Shown here: positions 52,445 to 62,649 of the stretch, in pieces | How positions within the stretch are numbered: position 1 is the first letter of the stretch | Layout: every line of letters begins with the position of its first letter | Assembly: GCA_009691765.1 (NCBI GenBank) | Contig: SIAO01000011.1 | Span: 1-64,000, forward strand | Source: Planctomycetota bacterium | GTDB taxonomy: Bacteria > Planctomycetota > GCA-002687715 | DNA length: 64,000 bases | Reading direction: 5' to 3' | Program-made: the position numbers and the translations under genes | The notes under the pieces: generated by a model | What the model saw: the letters and a program-made list of their open reading frames with translations, nothing else | The model's database searches: none | What the model was told of the DNA's origin: nothing

Positions 52445-53403
52445 GACAACTTCCTTTCCCGTGCGTTCGCAGCATGTTGCGCACGGAACCACTTCACTGT
52501 GGCTGCAATGCCTGTGGACAACGGCGTATTGGGGTTGTAACCGAGAATACGTTGAGCAAGCCCAATGTCCGCTTGACTGTCGCGCACGTCGCCGGCGCGA
52601 TCAGGTCCGTGCACCGCGTTTGCAGGCACTCCGAGGCAAGCAGCGATCTCATGCAACAGCGTGAGTAGATCGGTGCGGCCACCAGCTCCAATATTGAGCA
52701 CCTGGCCCGGAGCGCTTGCCGCTTCTGCCGCCAGCAGATTCGCCTTCACGACATCACTGATATAGGTGAAATCACGGCTTTGCTTGCCATCGCCATGAAT
52801 ATGCACGGCCTCACCACGCAAAAGCGCATCCACAAACTTTGGAATGACTGCGGCGTAGGCCGAATCTGGACGCTGGCGCGGACCAAACACATTGAAGTAG
52901 CGCAACGCCACGCACTCAAGTCCGTAGACCCGCGTAAACACGCGGCAGAGGTTTTCGCCGTGCACTTTGTCCGCAGCATAGGGGCTCTGCGGTTGCTGCA
53001 ACATGTCTTCACGCTTGGGCAAGACAGCCGTGTCGCCATAGGCGCTGCTGCTCGCGGCGTACACCACGCGTTTCACACCGCACTCCTTCGCAGCCAAGAG
53101 CACATTCAACGTGCCCAGGGCGTTGACTGCAAATGATGTGGCAGGATCGTCCACACTGCGCGGCACAGACGGCAGCGCGCCTTCGTGAAACACGAGATCC
53201 ACGCCCTTGCACGCGCTCATCACTGCTGCGGCGTCGCGCAGATCGGTTTTCAAGAACTCGATACGCTCGGCAACGTCTGCGAGATTGGCCTCATGACCCG
53301 TGCTCAGATTGTCCAACACACGCACGCTGTCACCGCGCGCCACAAGTGCGTCCACAATGTTGGAGCCGATGAATCCCGCTCCCCCTGTCACCAGCACTTT
53401 CAT
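52441..53403 (-). CDS. UDP-sugar 4-epimerase, GalE/WbpP-like
   Basis: A 320-residue SDR. GGAGFIGSNIV, then GALPSVPRSVDDP, SSSAYGDTAVLPK, SPYAADKVHGE (YxxxK) and RYFNVFGPRQRPDSAYAAVIP are closest to UDP-GlcNAc 4-epimerases such as WbpP. It would make UDP-GalNAc or UDP-Gal. It has a GGAGGAAAA site and an ATGA overlap with wecB. Confidence 0.85.
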   Translation of the reverse strand: MKVLVTGGAGFIGSNIVDALVARGDSVRVLDNLSTGHEANLADVAERIEFLKTDLRDAAAVMSACKGVDLVFHEGALPSVPRSVDDPATSFAVNALGTLNVLLAAKECGVKRVVYAASSSAYGDTAVLPKREDMLQQPQSPYAADKVHGENLCRVFTRVYGLECVALRYFNVFGPRQRPDSAYAAVIPKFVDALLRGEAVHIHGDGKQSRDFTYISDVVKANLLAAEAASAPGQVLNIGAGGRTDLLTLLHEIAACLGVPANAVHGPDRAGDVRDSQADIGLAQRILGYNPNTPLSTGIAATVKWFRAQHAANARERKLS

Positions 53404-54506
53404 GGTTTTCCTCCATAACGCAATAAGAGATCGGCACAGATGCGCTGTGCAGCACGTCCATCCCACAAATCGGGAATGCGCGCAGGCGGCGCGCGCCCTT
53501 CGAGCACCTCGATCGCAGCAGATTCAATCAACGCGGGATCGCGCCCGACAAGTCTGTTGCCGCCAACTTCGACCGTGATCGGACGTTCCGTGTTCTCGCG
53601 CAAAGTGAGACACGGAACACGCAAAATGCACGCTTCTTCTTGAATGCCGCCGCTATCCGTGAGGATCAACGCGGACGCTTCCATCAAGGCAAGAAAATCG
53701 TGATAGCCCTGAGGTTCAAGGAAACGCACACCATGCGGCGCTGTGCCTAATCCAAGACTTTGCAAGCGAGCTGCGGTGCGCGGATGCAGCGGGAAAAGCA
53801 AGGGCAGGCGCCTCGCGAGTCGCTCCAACACACCAAGCAACATGCGCAATGTAGCGGGGTCATCGACATTAGAGGGACGATGCAGCGTCACGAGCCCATA
53901 GCCGCCGCGCTGCAACTGCTGACGCTCGAGAGTGCCCGCAGCGCGTGCGGCCGGAAGCTGCGCGAGCAATGTGTCGATCATGACATTGCCGCTCAAGACG
54001 ACGCGAGCGGGATCCACGCCTTCACGGGCGAGGTTTGTGCAACCGGAGGGCTCGCTGACATAAAGCACATCACTGATGGCGTCCGTGAGCACGCGATTGA
54101 TTTCTTCCGGCATGCTGCGATCAAAGGAGCGCAGGCCAGCTTCAACATGGGCCACGGGAATGCCACGCTTCGCAGCTGCGAGCGCGCAAGCAATTGTGCT
54201 GTTCACGTCGCCCACGACGAGCACCACTTGGCTCGGCGCTTCTGCAAGAAGTGCATCGAAGCGCGTGAGGATCTCCGCTGTTTGCGCAGCGTGCCCAAGC
54301 GACCCAACGCCGAGGTTGCGCCAAGGCTCGGGAATGTTGAGTTCACTGAAAAAACTCGCCGACATGCTCGCGTCGTAATGCTGACCGGTGTGCACGATGC
54401 GATGCCGAATGCGCGGTTCTTCTGCAAAAACCTGCGCAAGAGGCGCAATCTTCATGAAATTCGGCCGCGCGCCGGCAACGCTAATGATGTCGAGAGTGTG
54501 GCTCAT
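53400..54506 (-). CDS. wecB: UDP-N-acetylglucosamine 2-epimerase (non-hydrolysing)
   Basis: Interconverts UDP-GlcNAc and UDP-ManNAc. A 368-residue GT-B-fold protein with VAGARPNFMKIAPL, TGQHYDASMSASFF, GDVNSTIACALAA, HVEAGLRSFDRSMPEE, TLHRPSNVDDP, LTDSGGIQEEA and REN-TERP. The ATG at 54506 overlaps the preceding epimerase stop by ATGA. Confidence 0.96.
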   Translation of the reverse strand: MSHTLDIISVAGARPNFMKIAPLAQVFAEEPRIRHRIVHTGQHYDASMSASFFSELNIPEPWRNLGVGSLGHAAQTAEILTRFDALLAEAPSQVVLVVGDVNSTIACALAAAKRGIPVAHVEAGLRSFDRSMPEEINRVLTDAISDVLYVSEPSGCTNLAREGVDPARVVLSGNVMIDTLLAQLPAARAAGTLERQQLQRGGYGLVTLHRPSNVDDPATLRMLLGVLERLARRLPLLFPLHPRTAARLQSLGLGTAPHGVRFLEPQGYHDFLALMEASALILTDSGGIQEEACILRVPCLTLRENTERPITVEVGGNRLVGRDPALIESAAIEVLEGRAPPARIPDLWDGRAAQRICADLLLRYGGKP

Positions 54507-55456
54507 GGCTGCGCCCCAGCTTTCATCCACGTGCAAAACTGCGCGATGCCTTCGCTCATGGAGACCAAGGGCTCCCAACCGAGAAGCGCTTTAGCACGCG
54601 TGTCATCGGCCCAAGTCTCCCTCACATCTCCGGCTGGCACATCCTCATAGCGCAGACGCGGATCCATTTTCAAAGCCGCGGCCAACAACTTCACCAGCTC
54701 CGTGAGCGAAGTCGTCTTGCTGCCACCGAGGTTTATGAGGCGGTACCCCGACGGTGAGTCCAACGCAGCAAGCACACCGCGCGTGATATCGCCGATCCAT
54801 GTGTAATCACGGCGCATACTTCCATCGCCGAAGATCACCACTTCCCGACCTGCGAGCATGTTGCTGGCAAAAAGCCGAATGGCCATTTCCGGGCGCTGCC
54901 TTGGTCCGTAAACCGTGAAGAAGCGCAGTGCGCTCACCTGCAATGAGGTTGTCTGAGTGAAGCTCGCCCCCAGTAACTCAGCAGCTCGTTTCGTGGCGGC
55001 ATAGGGGCTCAGAGGCAGATCCGCTGGATCGTCCTCACGAAAGGGTGTGCGCGTCGAGTTTCCGTACACGCTCGAAGAACTCGCAAGCACACAATGCGGG
55101 ACGCCTGCAGCAACACAGGCATGTAGCACTTCTGCTGTACCCGTAACATTGACGTGAGCATACAAAGCAGGATCGAGCAATGATGGCCGCACTCCAGCGC
55201 GAGCCGCCAAGTGGATCACCGCGTCAAAACTCCCATTGTGAAAGACGCGCTGCAACAACACTGCGTCGTTGATGTCCCCTTCGATCAAGCTCATAGTGCC
55301 CTTGCGGTGCAACGCTTCGATGTTGGCTCGCTTCAATTCCGGCGCGTAGGCCACATCGAAGTTGTCCAACACCGAGACGCTGTCCCCACGTTGCATGAGC
55401 GCTTCGGCCACATGCGAACCAATGAATCCAGCACCACCTGTCACCAGCACGCGCAA
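54503..55456 (-). CDS. UDP-glucuronate 4-epimerase-like SDR
   Basis: A 317-residue SDR with GGAGFIGSHVAEA, LAARAGVRPSLLDP, SSSVYGN, SPYAATKRAAE (YxxxK), RFFTVYGPRQRPEMAIRLF and INLGGSKTTSLTELV. The ARAGVRPS pattern is characteristic of UDP-glucuronate epimerases. It would make UDP-galacturonate. It starts with TTG one base after the dehydrogenase stop. Confidence 0.85.
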   Translation of the reverse strand: MRVLVTGGAGFIGSHVAEALMQRGDSVSVLDNFDVAYAPELKRANIEALHRKGTMSLIEGDINDAVLLQRVFHNGSFDAVIHLAARAGVRPSLLDPALYAHVNVTGTAEVLHACVAAGVPHCVLASSSSVYGNSTRTPFREDDPADLPLSPYAATKRAAELLGASFTQTTSLQVSALRFFTVYGPRQRPEMAIRLFASNMLAGREVVIFGDGSMRRDYTWIGDITRGVLAALDSPSGYRLINLGGSKTTSLTELVKLLAAALKMDPRLRYEDVPAGDVRETWADDTRAKALLGWEPLVSMSEGIAQFCTWMKAGAQP

Positions 55457-55457
55457 A

Positions 55458-56786
55458 TCAGAGTCTCACGAGGCGGCCCTTCACAGAGCGGCCCTTCATC
55501 AAGTTGCGTGTGTCCACGATGAGTCGCGCATGTTCTGCAATGAGCGCGATATCGAACGCGGTGTGGTCCGTGACCACAATCACGAGGTCTGCCGCCGCAA
55601 GCTGCGCCTTGTCGCATGGCACCGCGCGCATATCCAATCCATGAAAGTCGATCTTGGGCACATGCGGGTCTGCGTATTCCACGCGCGATCCAGCCTGTTG
55701 CAGCATAGTGATGATGTCCAAGCCTGGCGACTCGCGGCAATCATCCACGTCGCGCTTGTAGGCAACACCTAACACGAGGACGCGCGAGCCCTTCAACGGC
55801 TTAGTGTCCGTGTTCAGGCTTTGCGCGCACAGATCCAGCACATACTCCGGCATGTGCGAGTTAATCTCGCCGGCCATCTCGATGAAGCGCGCGTTGTAAT
55901 TCAGGGCTCGCAGTTTCCACGAGAGATAATGGGGATCGATCGGAATGCAATGTCCGCCGAGCCCAGGCCCTGGCCAGAACGGCATGAATCCGAAAGGCTT
56001 CGTGGCAGCGGCGGCGATGACTTCCCACACGTCCACATTGAGTTTGCGGCACATGATGGCCATTTCGTTGACCAAACCGATGTTGACGCTGCGAAAAGTG
56101 TTCTCGAGCAACTTCACCATTTCGGCTGCTGCGCAGGAATTCACAGGCACCACGCGGTCAACGGCTGCGCTATAAAGCAACGCCGCCAACTGCGCACATA
56201 ACGGAGTGTGGCCGCCAACCACTTTGGGGGTGTTTCGCGTGTTGAACTTAGGGTTGCCAGGATCGACGCGCTCCGGCGAGAACGCGAGGAAGAAATCCTC
56301 TCCCGCTTTCAATCCGGTTTCCGCGAGTCGCGGCAAGATCACTTCTTCCGTCGTCCCTGGATACGTCGTGCTCTCAAGCACCACTAATTGCCCACGGCGC
56401 AGTGTGGCTTTCACCATGGCTGTCGCCGAATTGATGTAGCTGATGTCCGGATCGCGTGTCTTACGCAAAGGCGTCGGCACACAGATGGAAATACAATCCG
56501 CCGTTTCGAGTTCCACTCCGGGCAGCACGGCACGCAACTTGCCCGCCTTCACCAACAGGCCGAGTTCCGCTGTGGGAATGTCACCAATGTAGGAATCGCC
56601 GCGGTTCACGGCATCCACGCGACGCTGATCGACATCCACACCAAGGACTTGATAACCGGCGCGCGCAAATTCGACGCAAAGCGGCAAGCCAACATAGCCA
56701 AGCCCGATCACGGCGACGACTGCCGTGCGGTCTTCGAGTTTCTTTTGCAGCGACGCTGCCACAGTAGAGGGTGCGAGTGTGTTCAT
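55458..56786 (-). CDS. UDP-N-acetyl-sugar 6-dehydrogenase (WbpA/TviB-like)
   Basis: Oxidises a UDP-sugar to the uronate with two NAD. A 442-residue protein with VIGLGYVGLPL, SICVPTPLRKTRDPD, ESTTYPGTTEE, the SPERVDPGN patch, and the active-site Cys in GPGLGGHCIPIDPHYL. KRDVDDCRESPGLDII follows. The pattern resembles UDP-GlcNAc dehydrogenases. Its ATG overlaps the glmS stop. Confidence 0.93.
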   Translation of the reverse strand: MNTLAPSTVAASLQKKLEDRTAVVAVIGLGYVGLPLCVEFARAGYQVLGVDVDQRRVDAVNRGDSYIGDIPTAELGLLVKAGKLRAVLPGVELETADCISICVPTPLRKTRDPDISYINSATAMVKATLRRGQLVVLESTTYPGTTEEVILPRLAETGLKAGEDFFLAFSPERVDPGNPKFNTRNTPKVVGGHTPLCAQLAALLYSAAVDRVVPVNSCAAAEMVKLLENTFRSVNIGLVNEMAIMCRKLNVDVWEVIAAAATKPFGFMPFWPGPGLGGHCIPIDPHYLSWKLRALNYNARFIEMAGEINSHMPEYVLDLCAQSLNTDTKPLKGSRVLVLGVAYKRDVDDCRESPGLDIITMLQQAGSRVEYADPHVPKIDFHGLDMRAVPCDKAQLAAADLVIVVTDHTAFDIALIAEHARLIVDTRNLMKGRSVKGRLVRL

Positions 56787-58609
56787 TGAACGGTGACAGT
56801 TTTTGCAAGGTTGCGCGGCTGATCCACATCGGCGTTTCTGGCCACAGCGGTCCAGTACGCGAGCAGCTGCAGCGGAACGATATTTACGAGAGGTGAGAGG
56901 TTTTCAGGAACGGCAGGCAGCACAATGGTGCGCCACGCGGATTTCGCAACGCGATCGTCTCCTTGCGATACCAAGGCGATGATGCGCGCACCGCGCGCCT
57001 TCGCTTCTTCCACATTGCCGGCGATCACGGCATAGGTGGCAGCGTGCGTCGCAATGGCAATCACCGGCATACTTGCATCGATGAGCGCGATGGGACCGTG
57101 CTTCATTTCGCCTGCGGGATAACCCTCCGCATGGATGTAGCTGATTTCTTTCAGCTTCAAGGCTCCTTCGAGCGCTATGGGGTAATTCACGCCGCGGCCG
57201 ATGAATAAAGCGTCGCGCGCAGCCGCAAGTTCCGCTGCGATGTCTTTGGCTGCATCAGACGAATGCAAGGCAGCCTCGATCGCGTGGGGCAACAACTTCA
57301 GTTCATGCAAACGCCGGCGTAACTCGCCATTCGTCAACTTGCCGCGCACCGCACCCAGTTTCAGCGCCAACAAGGACAACACAGTGAGCTGTCCCATGAA
57401 GGCTTTGGTAGATGCCACGCCAATCTCAGGCCCTGCATAGGTGAGCAAGACGCTTTGAGCATCACGAGCCATCGACGATCCGGCTACATTGGAAATCACC
57501 AACGTGTGCGCACCAGCTTCGCGTCCGCGACGCAACGCAGCGCGCGTGTCCGCGGTTTCACCCGACTGCGAGATGGCGATGAGCAGGTCGTCCTTGCCCA
57601 GCATTGGCTCGCGGTAAATGGCCTCCGAAGCGTAGTCCACTTCCACAGGCAAGCCGGCATCTTGTTCGATGAGGAAGCGTCCCACTTGCCCCGCATGCCA
57701 GGAAGTCCCGCACGCAACGATGCTCACGCGCCGCAGCGAACGCAGCGTGTCGTCATCGATGTTGAATCCATCGAGCGTAATCGTCCCGGATTTTTCCGCG
57801 ATGCGCCCGAGCAGTGCGTTTGCGACCGTCGTGGGCTGTTCGTGAATCTCCTTCAGCATGAAGTGGGCGTAACCGCCCTTCTCTGCCATCTCAGCAGACC
57901 AAGAGATCTCCACGACAGGTCGGTGCTGCTTCTTCCCAGCCATATCAGTCACAGAAAGCGCTGTGGGGTGCAGCTCTGCAACGTCGCCATCTTCGAGGTA
58001 GATCACACGGCGCGTCCATGGCAGCAGTGCCGCCACGTCGCTCGCCAACCAATGCGCACCTTCACCAACGCCAAGGACTAGCGGACTATCGCGACGCGCA
58101 GCCACGATCACTTCCGGCGTATCTTCATGCATCAGCGCCAGTGCGAAAGATCCTTCGAGACGCCCCACTGCCGCACGCACCGCCGCGGCAAGGTCACCCT
58201 GCCACAAGCTTGCAACAAGATGCGCCACCACTTCCGTATCCGTCTCGCTTTGAAACACCGCGCCGGATGCTCCGAGTTCTTGGCGCAGTTCGAGGTAGTT
58301 CTCGATGATGCCGTTGTGCACCACCACCAATTTCCCGCAGCGGTGAGGATGCGCGTTGGCTTCTGTGGGCCGACCGTGCGTGGCCCAACGTGTGTGTCCA
58401 ATGGCAGTGCTCGCTATCAGCGGTTCCTGTTGCAATTGCGCTTCAAGCTCGCGAATCTTGCCAACACGTCGAACGATGCCGATTCCTTGGACAGTCTGCG
58501 CCGCGATGCCAGATGAGTCATAGCCGCGGTACTCCAACCGTTTCAATGACTCGACGAGGCCTGCGACAACTTCGCCACCCTGCGCTGTGCATCCAACAAT
58601 GCCGCACAT
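56783..58609 (-). CDS. glmS: Glutamine-fructose-6-phosphate transaminase
   Basis: Makes glucosamine-6-phosphate, the entry to UDP-GlcNAc. A 608-residue protein with nucleophile Cys2 (MCGIVG), RRVGKI, GHTRWATHGRPTEANAHPH, SETDTEVVAHL, and two SIS domains (ACGTSWHAG, SQSGETADT, GRGVNYPIALEGALKLKEISYIHAEGYPAGE). The end PRNLAKTVTVQ is canonical. It lies three bases after UXS and overlaps the dehydrogenase gene. Confidence 0.98.
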   Translation of the reverse strand: MCGIVGCTAQGGEVVAGLVESLKRLEYRGYDSSGIAAQTVQGIGIVRRVGKIRELEAQLQQEPLIASTAIGHTRWATHGRPTEANAHPHRCGKLVVVHNGIIENYLELRQELGASGAVFQSETDTEVVAHLVASLWQGDLAAAVRAAVGRLEGSFALALMHEDTPEVIVAARRDSPLVLGVGEGAHWLASDVAALLPWTRRVIYLEDGDVAELHPTALSVTDMAGKKQHRPVVEISWSAEMAEKGGYAHFMLKEIHEQPTTVANALLGRIAEKSGTITLDGFNIDDDTLRSLRRVSIVACGTSWHAGQVGRFLIEQDAGLPVEVDYASEAIYREPMLGKDDLLIAISQSGETADTRAALRRGREAGAHTLVISNVAGSSMARDAQSVLLTYAGPEIGVASTKAFMGQLTVLSLLALKLGAVRGKLTNGELRRRLHELKLLPHAIEAALHSSDAAKDIAAELAAARDALFIGRGVNYPIALEGALKLKEISYIHAEGYPAGEMKHGPIALIDASMPVIAIATHAATYAVIAGNVEEAKARGARIIALVSQGDDRVAKSAWRTIVLPAVPENLSPLVNIVPLQLLAYWTAVARNADVDQPRNLAKTVTVQ

Positions 58610-58612
58610 GTT

Positions 58613-59557
58613 TTAGGCCCCTCCAGCAATGCGACGGCGAAAGTCTTCCAGCGTCCAAGCGAGCCCTTCTTCAAGGCACACTTGAGCTTCCCAGCCTAGG
58701 ATGGCACGAGCACGTGTGATGTCCGGCTGCCGCACCTTGGGATCGTCTTCGGGCAATGGACGGAATACGACTTTCACACTGCTTCCGACCATCTTCACAA
58801 CGCGCTCAGCGAACTCGCGGATAGTGATTTCCGTGGGGTTGCCGATATTCACGGGCATGACTTCATTCGAGAGCATCAAGCGATAGATGCCTTCGCACAA
58901 GTCTGACACATAGCAGAAAGAACGCGTCTGACTGCCGTCGCCAAACACTGTGACGTCTTCGCCTCGCAGAGCTTGACCCATGAACGCTGGCAGCGCGCGA
59001 CCGTCATTCAAGCGCATGCGCGGTCCATAGGTGTTGAAGATGCGCACGATGCGAGTCTGCACGCCATGGAAGCGGTGATAGGCCATGGTCATGGCCTCCG
59101 CGAACCGCTTGGCTTCGTCATAGACGCCACGCGGCCCCACAGGATTCACATTGCCCCAGTAGTCTTCGCGCTGTGGATGAATCAACGGATCGCCATAAAC
59201 CTCGCTGGTGCTGGCCAACAAGAACACGGCTCCCTTGGCCTTGGCAAGCCCGAGAACTTTGTGCGTACCAAGCGAACCGACCTTCAAAGTCTGGATCGGA
59301 AGCTGCAGGTAGTCGATGGGGCTGGCCGGAGAAGCAAAGTGCAAGATGAAATCCAGCGGTCCAGCGACATAGATGAAGTTGGTGACATCGTGCTTGATGA
59401 ACGTGAAGTCGGGCCGCCCAAGCAAGTGCGCAATATTGGCGGGGTCCCCAGTGATGAAGTTGTCCATGCAGACCACTTCATGCCCACGTGAGAGCATGAG
59501 CTCGGAGAGGTGCGACCCCAAGAAGCCGGCTCCACCAGTGATGAGGACTCGTGCCAT
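58613..59557 (-). CDS. uxs: UDP-glucuronate decarboxylase (UDP-xylose synthase)
   Basis: Converts UDP-glucuronate to UDP-xylose. A 314-residue SDR with [48 protein letters not shown], the [25 protein letters not shown] signature, [12 protein letters not shown] (YxxxK), [16 protein letters not shown] and SQTRSFCYV. It is first in the nucleotide-sugar operon, with AAAGGGC before the ATG. A TATAGA sits just upstream. Confidence 0.96.
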   Translation of the reverse strand: MARVLITGGAGFLGSHLSELMLSRGHEVVCMDNFITGDPANIAHLLGRPDFTFIKHDVTNFIYVAGPLDFILHFASPASPIDYLQLPIQTLKVGSLGTHKVLGLAKAKGAVFLLASTSEVYGDPLIHPQREDYWGNVNPVGPRGVYDEAKRFAEAMTMAYHRFHGVQTRIVRIFNTYGPRMRLNDGRALPAFMGQALRGEDVTVFGDGSQTRSFCYVSDLCEGIYRLMLSNEVMPVNIGNPTEITIREFAERVVKMVGSSVKVVFRPLPEDDPKVRQPDITRARAILGWEAQVCLEEGLAWTLEDFRRRIAGGA

Positions 59558-59662
59558 GTGCCCTTTTCTATAGCGCCGAAGTTTCCAGCAACTCTACCCC
59601 GCTCTGCCTATATGCGCAGACCCCTTGCGGACGCCGCCTCAAGTCAGCAGAGGCACTCGTGT

Positions 59663-61030
59663 TTAGCCCTTTCGGTCAGAACCCATCAAGCGCAAAAGAT
59701 TGCGATCCAACCATGAAGTGTCAACAGCACCGGACGTAAATTCTGCGTCAGTGAGGATCTTTTTGTGCAACGGAATGGTGGTGCGCACACCTTCCACGAC
59801 CGTCTCATCGAGAGCGCGGAGCATGGTGGCGATGGCTTCTGCGCGAGTTGGTCGATGCACCACGAACTTGGCGATCAAAGAGTCGTAGTCCGGCGGGATG
59901 CGGTAGCCGGAGTAGAGGTGCGAGTCCACGCGCACCGAGTGTCCACCCGGCGGCACCCAAGTGGCCACCTTGCCAGGCGAAGGCCGGAATCCGTGCGCAG
60001 GGTCTTCCGCATTGACGCGGCATTCGATGGCATGCCCCCGTGGCTGAAGTTGCGACTGGGTGAATGGCAACGGCTCGCCTCCGGCAACGAGGATTTGCGT
60101 TTGAACAAGATCGGTGCCCGTCACCAACTCGGTCACTGGATGCTCGACTTGGATGCGAGCATTCATCTCCATGAAATAGAAGCGCCCCTGCGGATCCAAC
60201 AGGAATTCGACTGTTCCGGCGTTCTCATAAACAGCCGCACGAGCAAGCGCGATGGCGGCCTCACCCATGGCGACACGGGTGCGCGCCTCCAAAACGGGGC
60301 TCGGTGACTCTTCAATCAACTTCTGATGCCTGCGCTGCACGGAGCAATCGCGCTCGCCCAAGTGCACGAAATTGCCCTGCGAGTCTGCGAAAATCTGAAT
60401 CTCGACATGTCGTGGATTCTCGACGTAGCGCTCGATGTAGACATCGCCGTTCTTAAAAGCCGCCAGCGCCTCTGCGCTAGCCTGGGCAAATCCGCTGCGT
60501 AGCTGTTCGGCATCGCGAGCGAGTCGCATGCCGCGCCCGCCCCCGCCAGCGACCGCCTTGATCATCAGCGGATAGCCGAGGCGTTCCGCGATCTCAAACG
60601 CCTCATCAACATCCTTCAGCACGCCTTCGCTGCCGGGCACCACAGGCACCCCTGCGCTCACGGCCAAAGCACGCGCGCGAGCCTTGTCCCCGACGGCGAG
60701 CATGGCTTCTGGCGATGGGCCGATGAACCCGATCTTGCAATCGCGGCACACTTGGGCGAAGCGCGGATTCTCGGACAAGAATCCGTAACCCGGATGAATG
60801 GCGTCAACATCCGTAATCTCGGCGGCTGCGATGATGCGCGGAATGTCGAGGTAGGACTGCCGACTCGGGCCTGGCCCGATGCACACGGTCTCGTCAGCAA
60901 AGCGCAAATGTAGTGCGTCTTCGTCCACCTCGGAGTACACAGCCACCGTCTCGATGCCGAGTTCCTTGCAGGCGCGAATGATCCGCAGAGCAATCTCGCC
61001 GCGGTTGGCGATCAGGATGCGCTTGAGCAT
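59663..61030 (-). CDS. accC: Biotin carboxylase subunit of acetyl-CoA carboxylase
   Basis: Carboxylates the biotin of AccB with ATP and bicarbonate. A 455-residue ATP-grasp protein with [55 protein letters not shown], the [14 protein letters not shown] active site, and [12 protein letters not shown]. It follows accB by four bases. Confidence 0.98.
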   Translation of the reverse strand: MLKRILIANRGEIALRIIRACKELGIETVAVYSEVDEDALHLRFADETVCIGPGPSRQSYLDIPRIIAAAEITDVDAIHPGYGFLSENPRFAQVCRDCKIGFIGPSPEAMLAVGDKARARALAVSAGVPVVPGSEGVLKDVDEAFEIAERLGYPLMIKAVAGGGGRGMRLARDAEQLRSGFAQASAEALAAFKNGDVYIERYVENPRHVEIQIFADSQGNFVHLGERDCSVQRRHQKLIEESPSPVLEARTRVAMGEAAIALARAAVYENAGTVEFLLDPQGRFYFMEMNARIQVEHPVTELVTGTDLVQTQILVAGGEPLPFTQSQLQPRGHAIECRVNAEDPAHGFRPSPGKVATWVPPGGHSVRVDSHLYSGYRIPPDYDSLIAKFVVHRPTRAEAIATMLRALDETVVEGVRTTIPLHKKILTDAEFTSGAVDTSWLDRNLLRLMGSDRKG

Positions 61031-61034
61031 GGCG

Positions 61035-61502
61035 TCACAGCGGCCTGATCAGAAACAGAGGCTGGTTGTACTCCACCGCCTCGTGGTTCTCGGCCAGGAC
61101 CTCCACGATGATCCCGCTGCGCTCGGCCTTGATCTCGTTGAACACCTTCATCGCTTCGATCAGACAGAGAGTGGTGTCAGCATCGACTCGGTCACCGACC
61201 TTGATGAAAGGGGGCAATTCAGGGCTCGAACAGGAAAAGTACGTGCCCACCATCGGAGAATTGAAGGTGACCGTGCCCTCGGCGCGCGCTACGGAAGCAG
61301 CGCCGGCCAGCGGCGCGGCTGGTCCAGCGAGCCCAACGCTATGGGCCGTACCCATTCCAAAGGCGGAAGCCATAGGCATCGTCGCGCCTTGAGGCGACGC
61401 CTTCTCGAGCAGGCAGCGGTGCCCACCTTCTTCGATTTCGAGTTTGGCCAGCCCATGTCGCTCCATGAGCTTGATGAGCTGCTTGATTTCTTTGTGGTCC
61501 AT
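61035..61502 (-). CDS. accB: Biotin carboxyl carrier protein
   Basis: Carries CO2 on biotin between AccC and AccA/AccD. A 155-residue protein with the N-terminal interaction segment ([20 protein letters not shown]) and an Ala/Pro linker. The biotinyl domain has SPMVGTYF and biotinylated K119 in EAMKVFN. A promoter candidate lies ~75 bases upstream. Confidence 0.96.
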   Translation of the reverse strand: MDHKEIKQLIKLMERHGLAKLEIEEGGHRCLLEKASPQGATMPMASAFGMGTAHSVGLAGPAAPLAGAASVARAEGTVTFNSPMVGTYFSCSSPELPPFIKVGDRVDADTTLCLIEAMKVFNEIKAERSGIIVEVLAENHEAVEYNQPLFLIRPL

Positions 61503-61572
61503 CGCTCTTTTCCAACCTGCTGAGCATGCAACTGACTCGCGCTGCTCGACGAGGCCTCCAAGGGAGGCGCGT

Positions 61573-61600
61573 ACTGTATCCGTCGAGCATGGCTGGTCAA
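61573..61600 (-). promoter_or_regulatory. Sigma-70-like promoter before accB
   Basis: Minus-strand TTGACC (61600-61595) and TACAGT (61578-61573) are separated by 16 bases in the 147-base gap between mogA and accB. The -35 matches five of six consensus bases and the -10 four of six. Confidence 0.45.
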
Positions 61601-61649
61601 CGGACGCGCGTGAACGAAGCAGCGCCGGGAACCATGCTGCGCAAAGGGT

Positions 61650-62138
61650 TTACGCGCGGACGCAGTCGCCGCCTTCGCCAACCGCGACCTTCAAGACATG
61701 CAGCGCGGCGGGTGCGACAAGCTCGAAGCACTCCACGGCACCTTTGGGCGAACCCGGTAGGTTCACCACGAGGGCCGTTCCGCAAAGACCCGCCAGCGCC
61801 CGCGAACCGAGCGCTGTTGGAATGGTCTGAAAAGACCTCATGCGCATGGCTTCGCCGAAGCCGGGCAATTCGCGCTGGATCACGCGCCGCGTCGCTTCAG
61901 GAGTGACATCGCGCAGTGCGGGTCCTGTGCCGCCGGTCGTCAGGACCAGCCCGCCCTGCTTCGTCGCCTCAAGCAGCGCAGCTTCAATCTCGGAAACTTC
62001 GTCAGGGACCACTCGCACGTGCCCGGCTCGAAAACCTGCCGCTTCAGCCACAGGAAGCAGCAAAGCGGCCGTCGCGTCAGGGCGCACTCCGCTAGCCGCA
62101 CGGTCCGAAACCACGATCAACTGCACGAGCGGTTTCAA
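61650..62138 (-). CDS. mogA: MoaB/MogA-type molybdopterin protein
   Basis: Adenylylates molybdopterin in molybdenum-cofactor assembly. A 162-residue protein with VVSDRAASG, VVPDEVSEIEAAL, TTGGTGPALRDVTPEATR and VNLPGSPKGAVECF, all MogA/MoaB signatures. The ATG overlaps the moaC stop (ATGA). MogA and MoaB cannot be separated confidently. Confidence 0.92.
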   Translation of the reverse strand: MKPLVQLIVVSDRAASGVRPDATAALLLPVAEAAGFRAGHVRVVPDEVSEIEAALLEATKQGGLVLTTGGTGPALRDVTPEATRRVIQRELPGFGEAMRMRSFQTIPTALGSRALAGLCGTALVVNLPGSPKGAVECFELVAPAALHVLKVAVGEGGDCVRA

Positions 62139-62617
62139 ACCTCGCTCCGCTTCCAGTCGCCGCTCTTGCCCCCGGACTTGCGCAGCAAACTAATCTCTCT
62201 CACCAGCATGGAGCGATCGACAGCTTTCACCATGTCATAGATGGTGAGCGCAGCGATACTGGCGGCCGTCATGGCTTCCATCTCGACGCCAGTGCGGTCA
62301 AGAGCTTGTACGCGCACGTCCACTTGCAATTCTTCGGTACCAACCGCAGTGAACGTGACTTCCACCCCGCTCAGGCGCAAGGGGTGGCACATGGGGATCA
62401 GCTCTGCTGTGCGCTTGGCCGCGAGCACTGCTGCGATGCGCGCCGTTTCCAACACGGCGCCTTTGGGCAAGTCGCCCGCAAGGACGCGCTCACGCACACC
62501 GACTCCGAAGCGAACGGTGGCACGCGCTGTCGCCGAGCGCAGCGTCTCTGCCTTAGCGGCGACATCCACCATGCGGGCATGACCTTTGGGGTCCAAGTGT
62601 GAGAACTCAGCGTCCAT
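62135..62617 (-). CDS. moaC: Cyclic pyranopterin monophosphate synthase
   Basis: With MoaA converts GTP to the pterin precursor of molybdenum cofactor. A 160-residue protein with MVDVAAKAETLRSATARA, KGAVLETARIAAVLAAK, PMCHPL and EMEAMTAASIAALTIYDMVKA. MoaA is not in the window. It overlaps mogA and lies 32 bases downstream of comM. Confidence 0.96.
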   Translation of the reverse strand: MDAEFSHLDPKGHARMVDVAAKAETLRSATARATVRFGVGVRERVLAGDLPKGAVLETARIAAVLAAKRTAELIPMCHPLRLSGVEVTFTAVGTEELQVDVRVQALDRTGVEMEAMTAASIAALTIYDMVKAVDRSMLVREISLLRKSGGKSGDWKRSEV

Positions 62618-62649
62618 GGCGCGAGCATAACGCCCTGCCCGTGATGGCG

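Noticed and set aside
32666..59557. Recent horizontal transfer of the whole polysaccharide region
   Set aside because: Gene content suggests mobility, but base composition and codon use look like the rest of the window, and no integrase, IS or tRNA boundary was seen.
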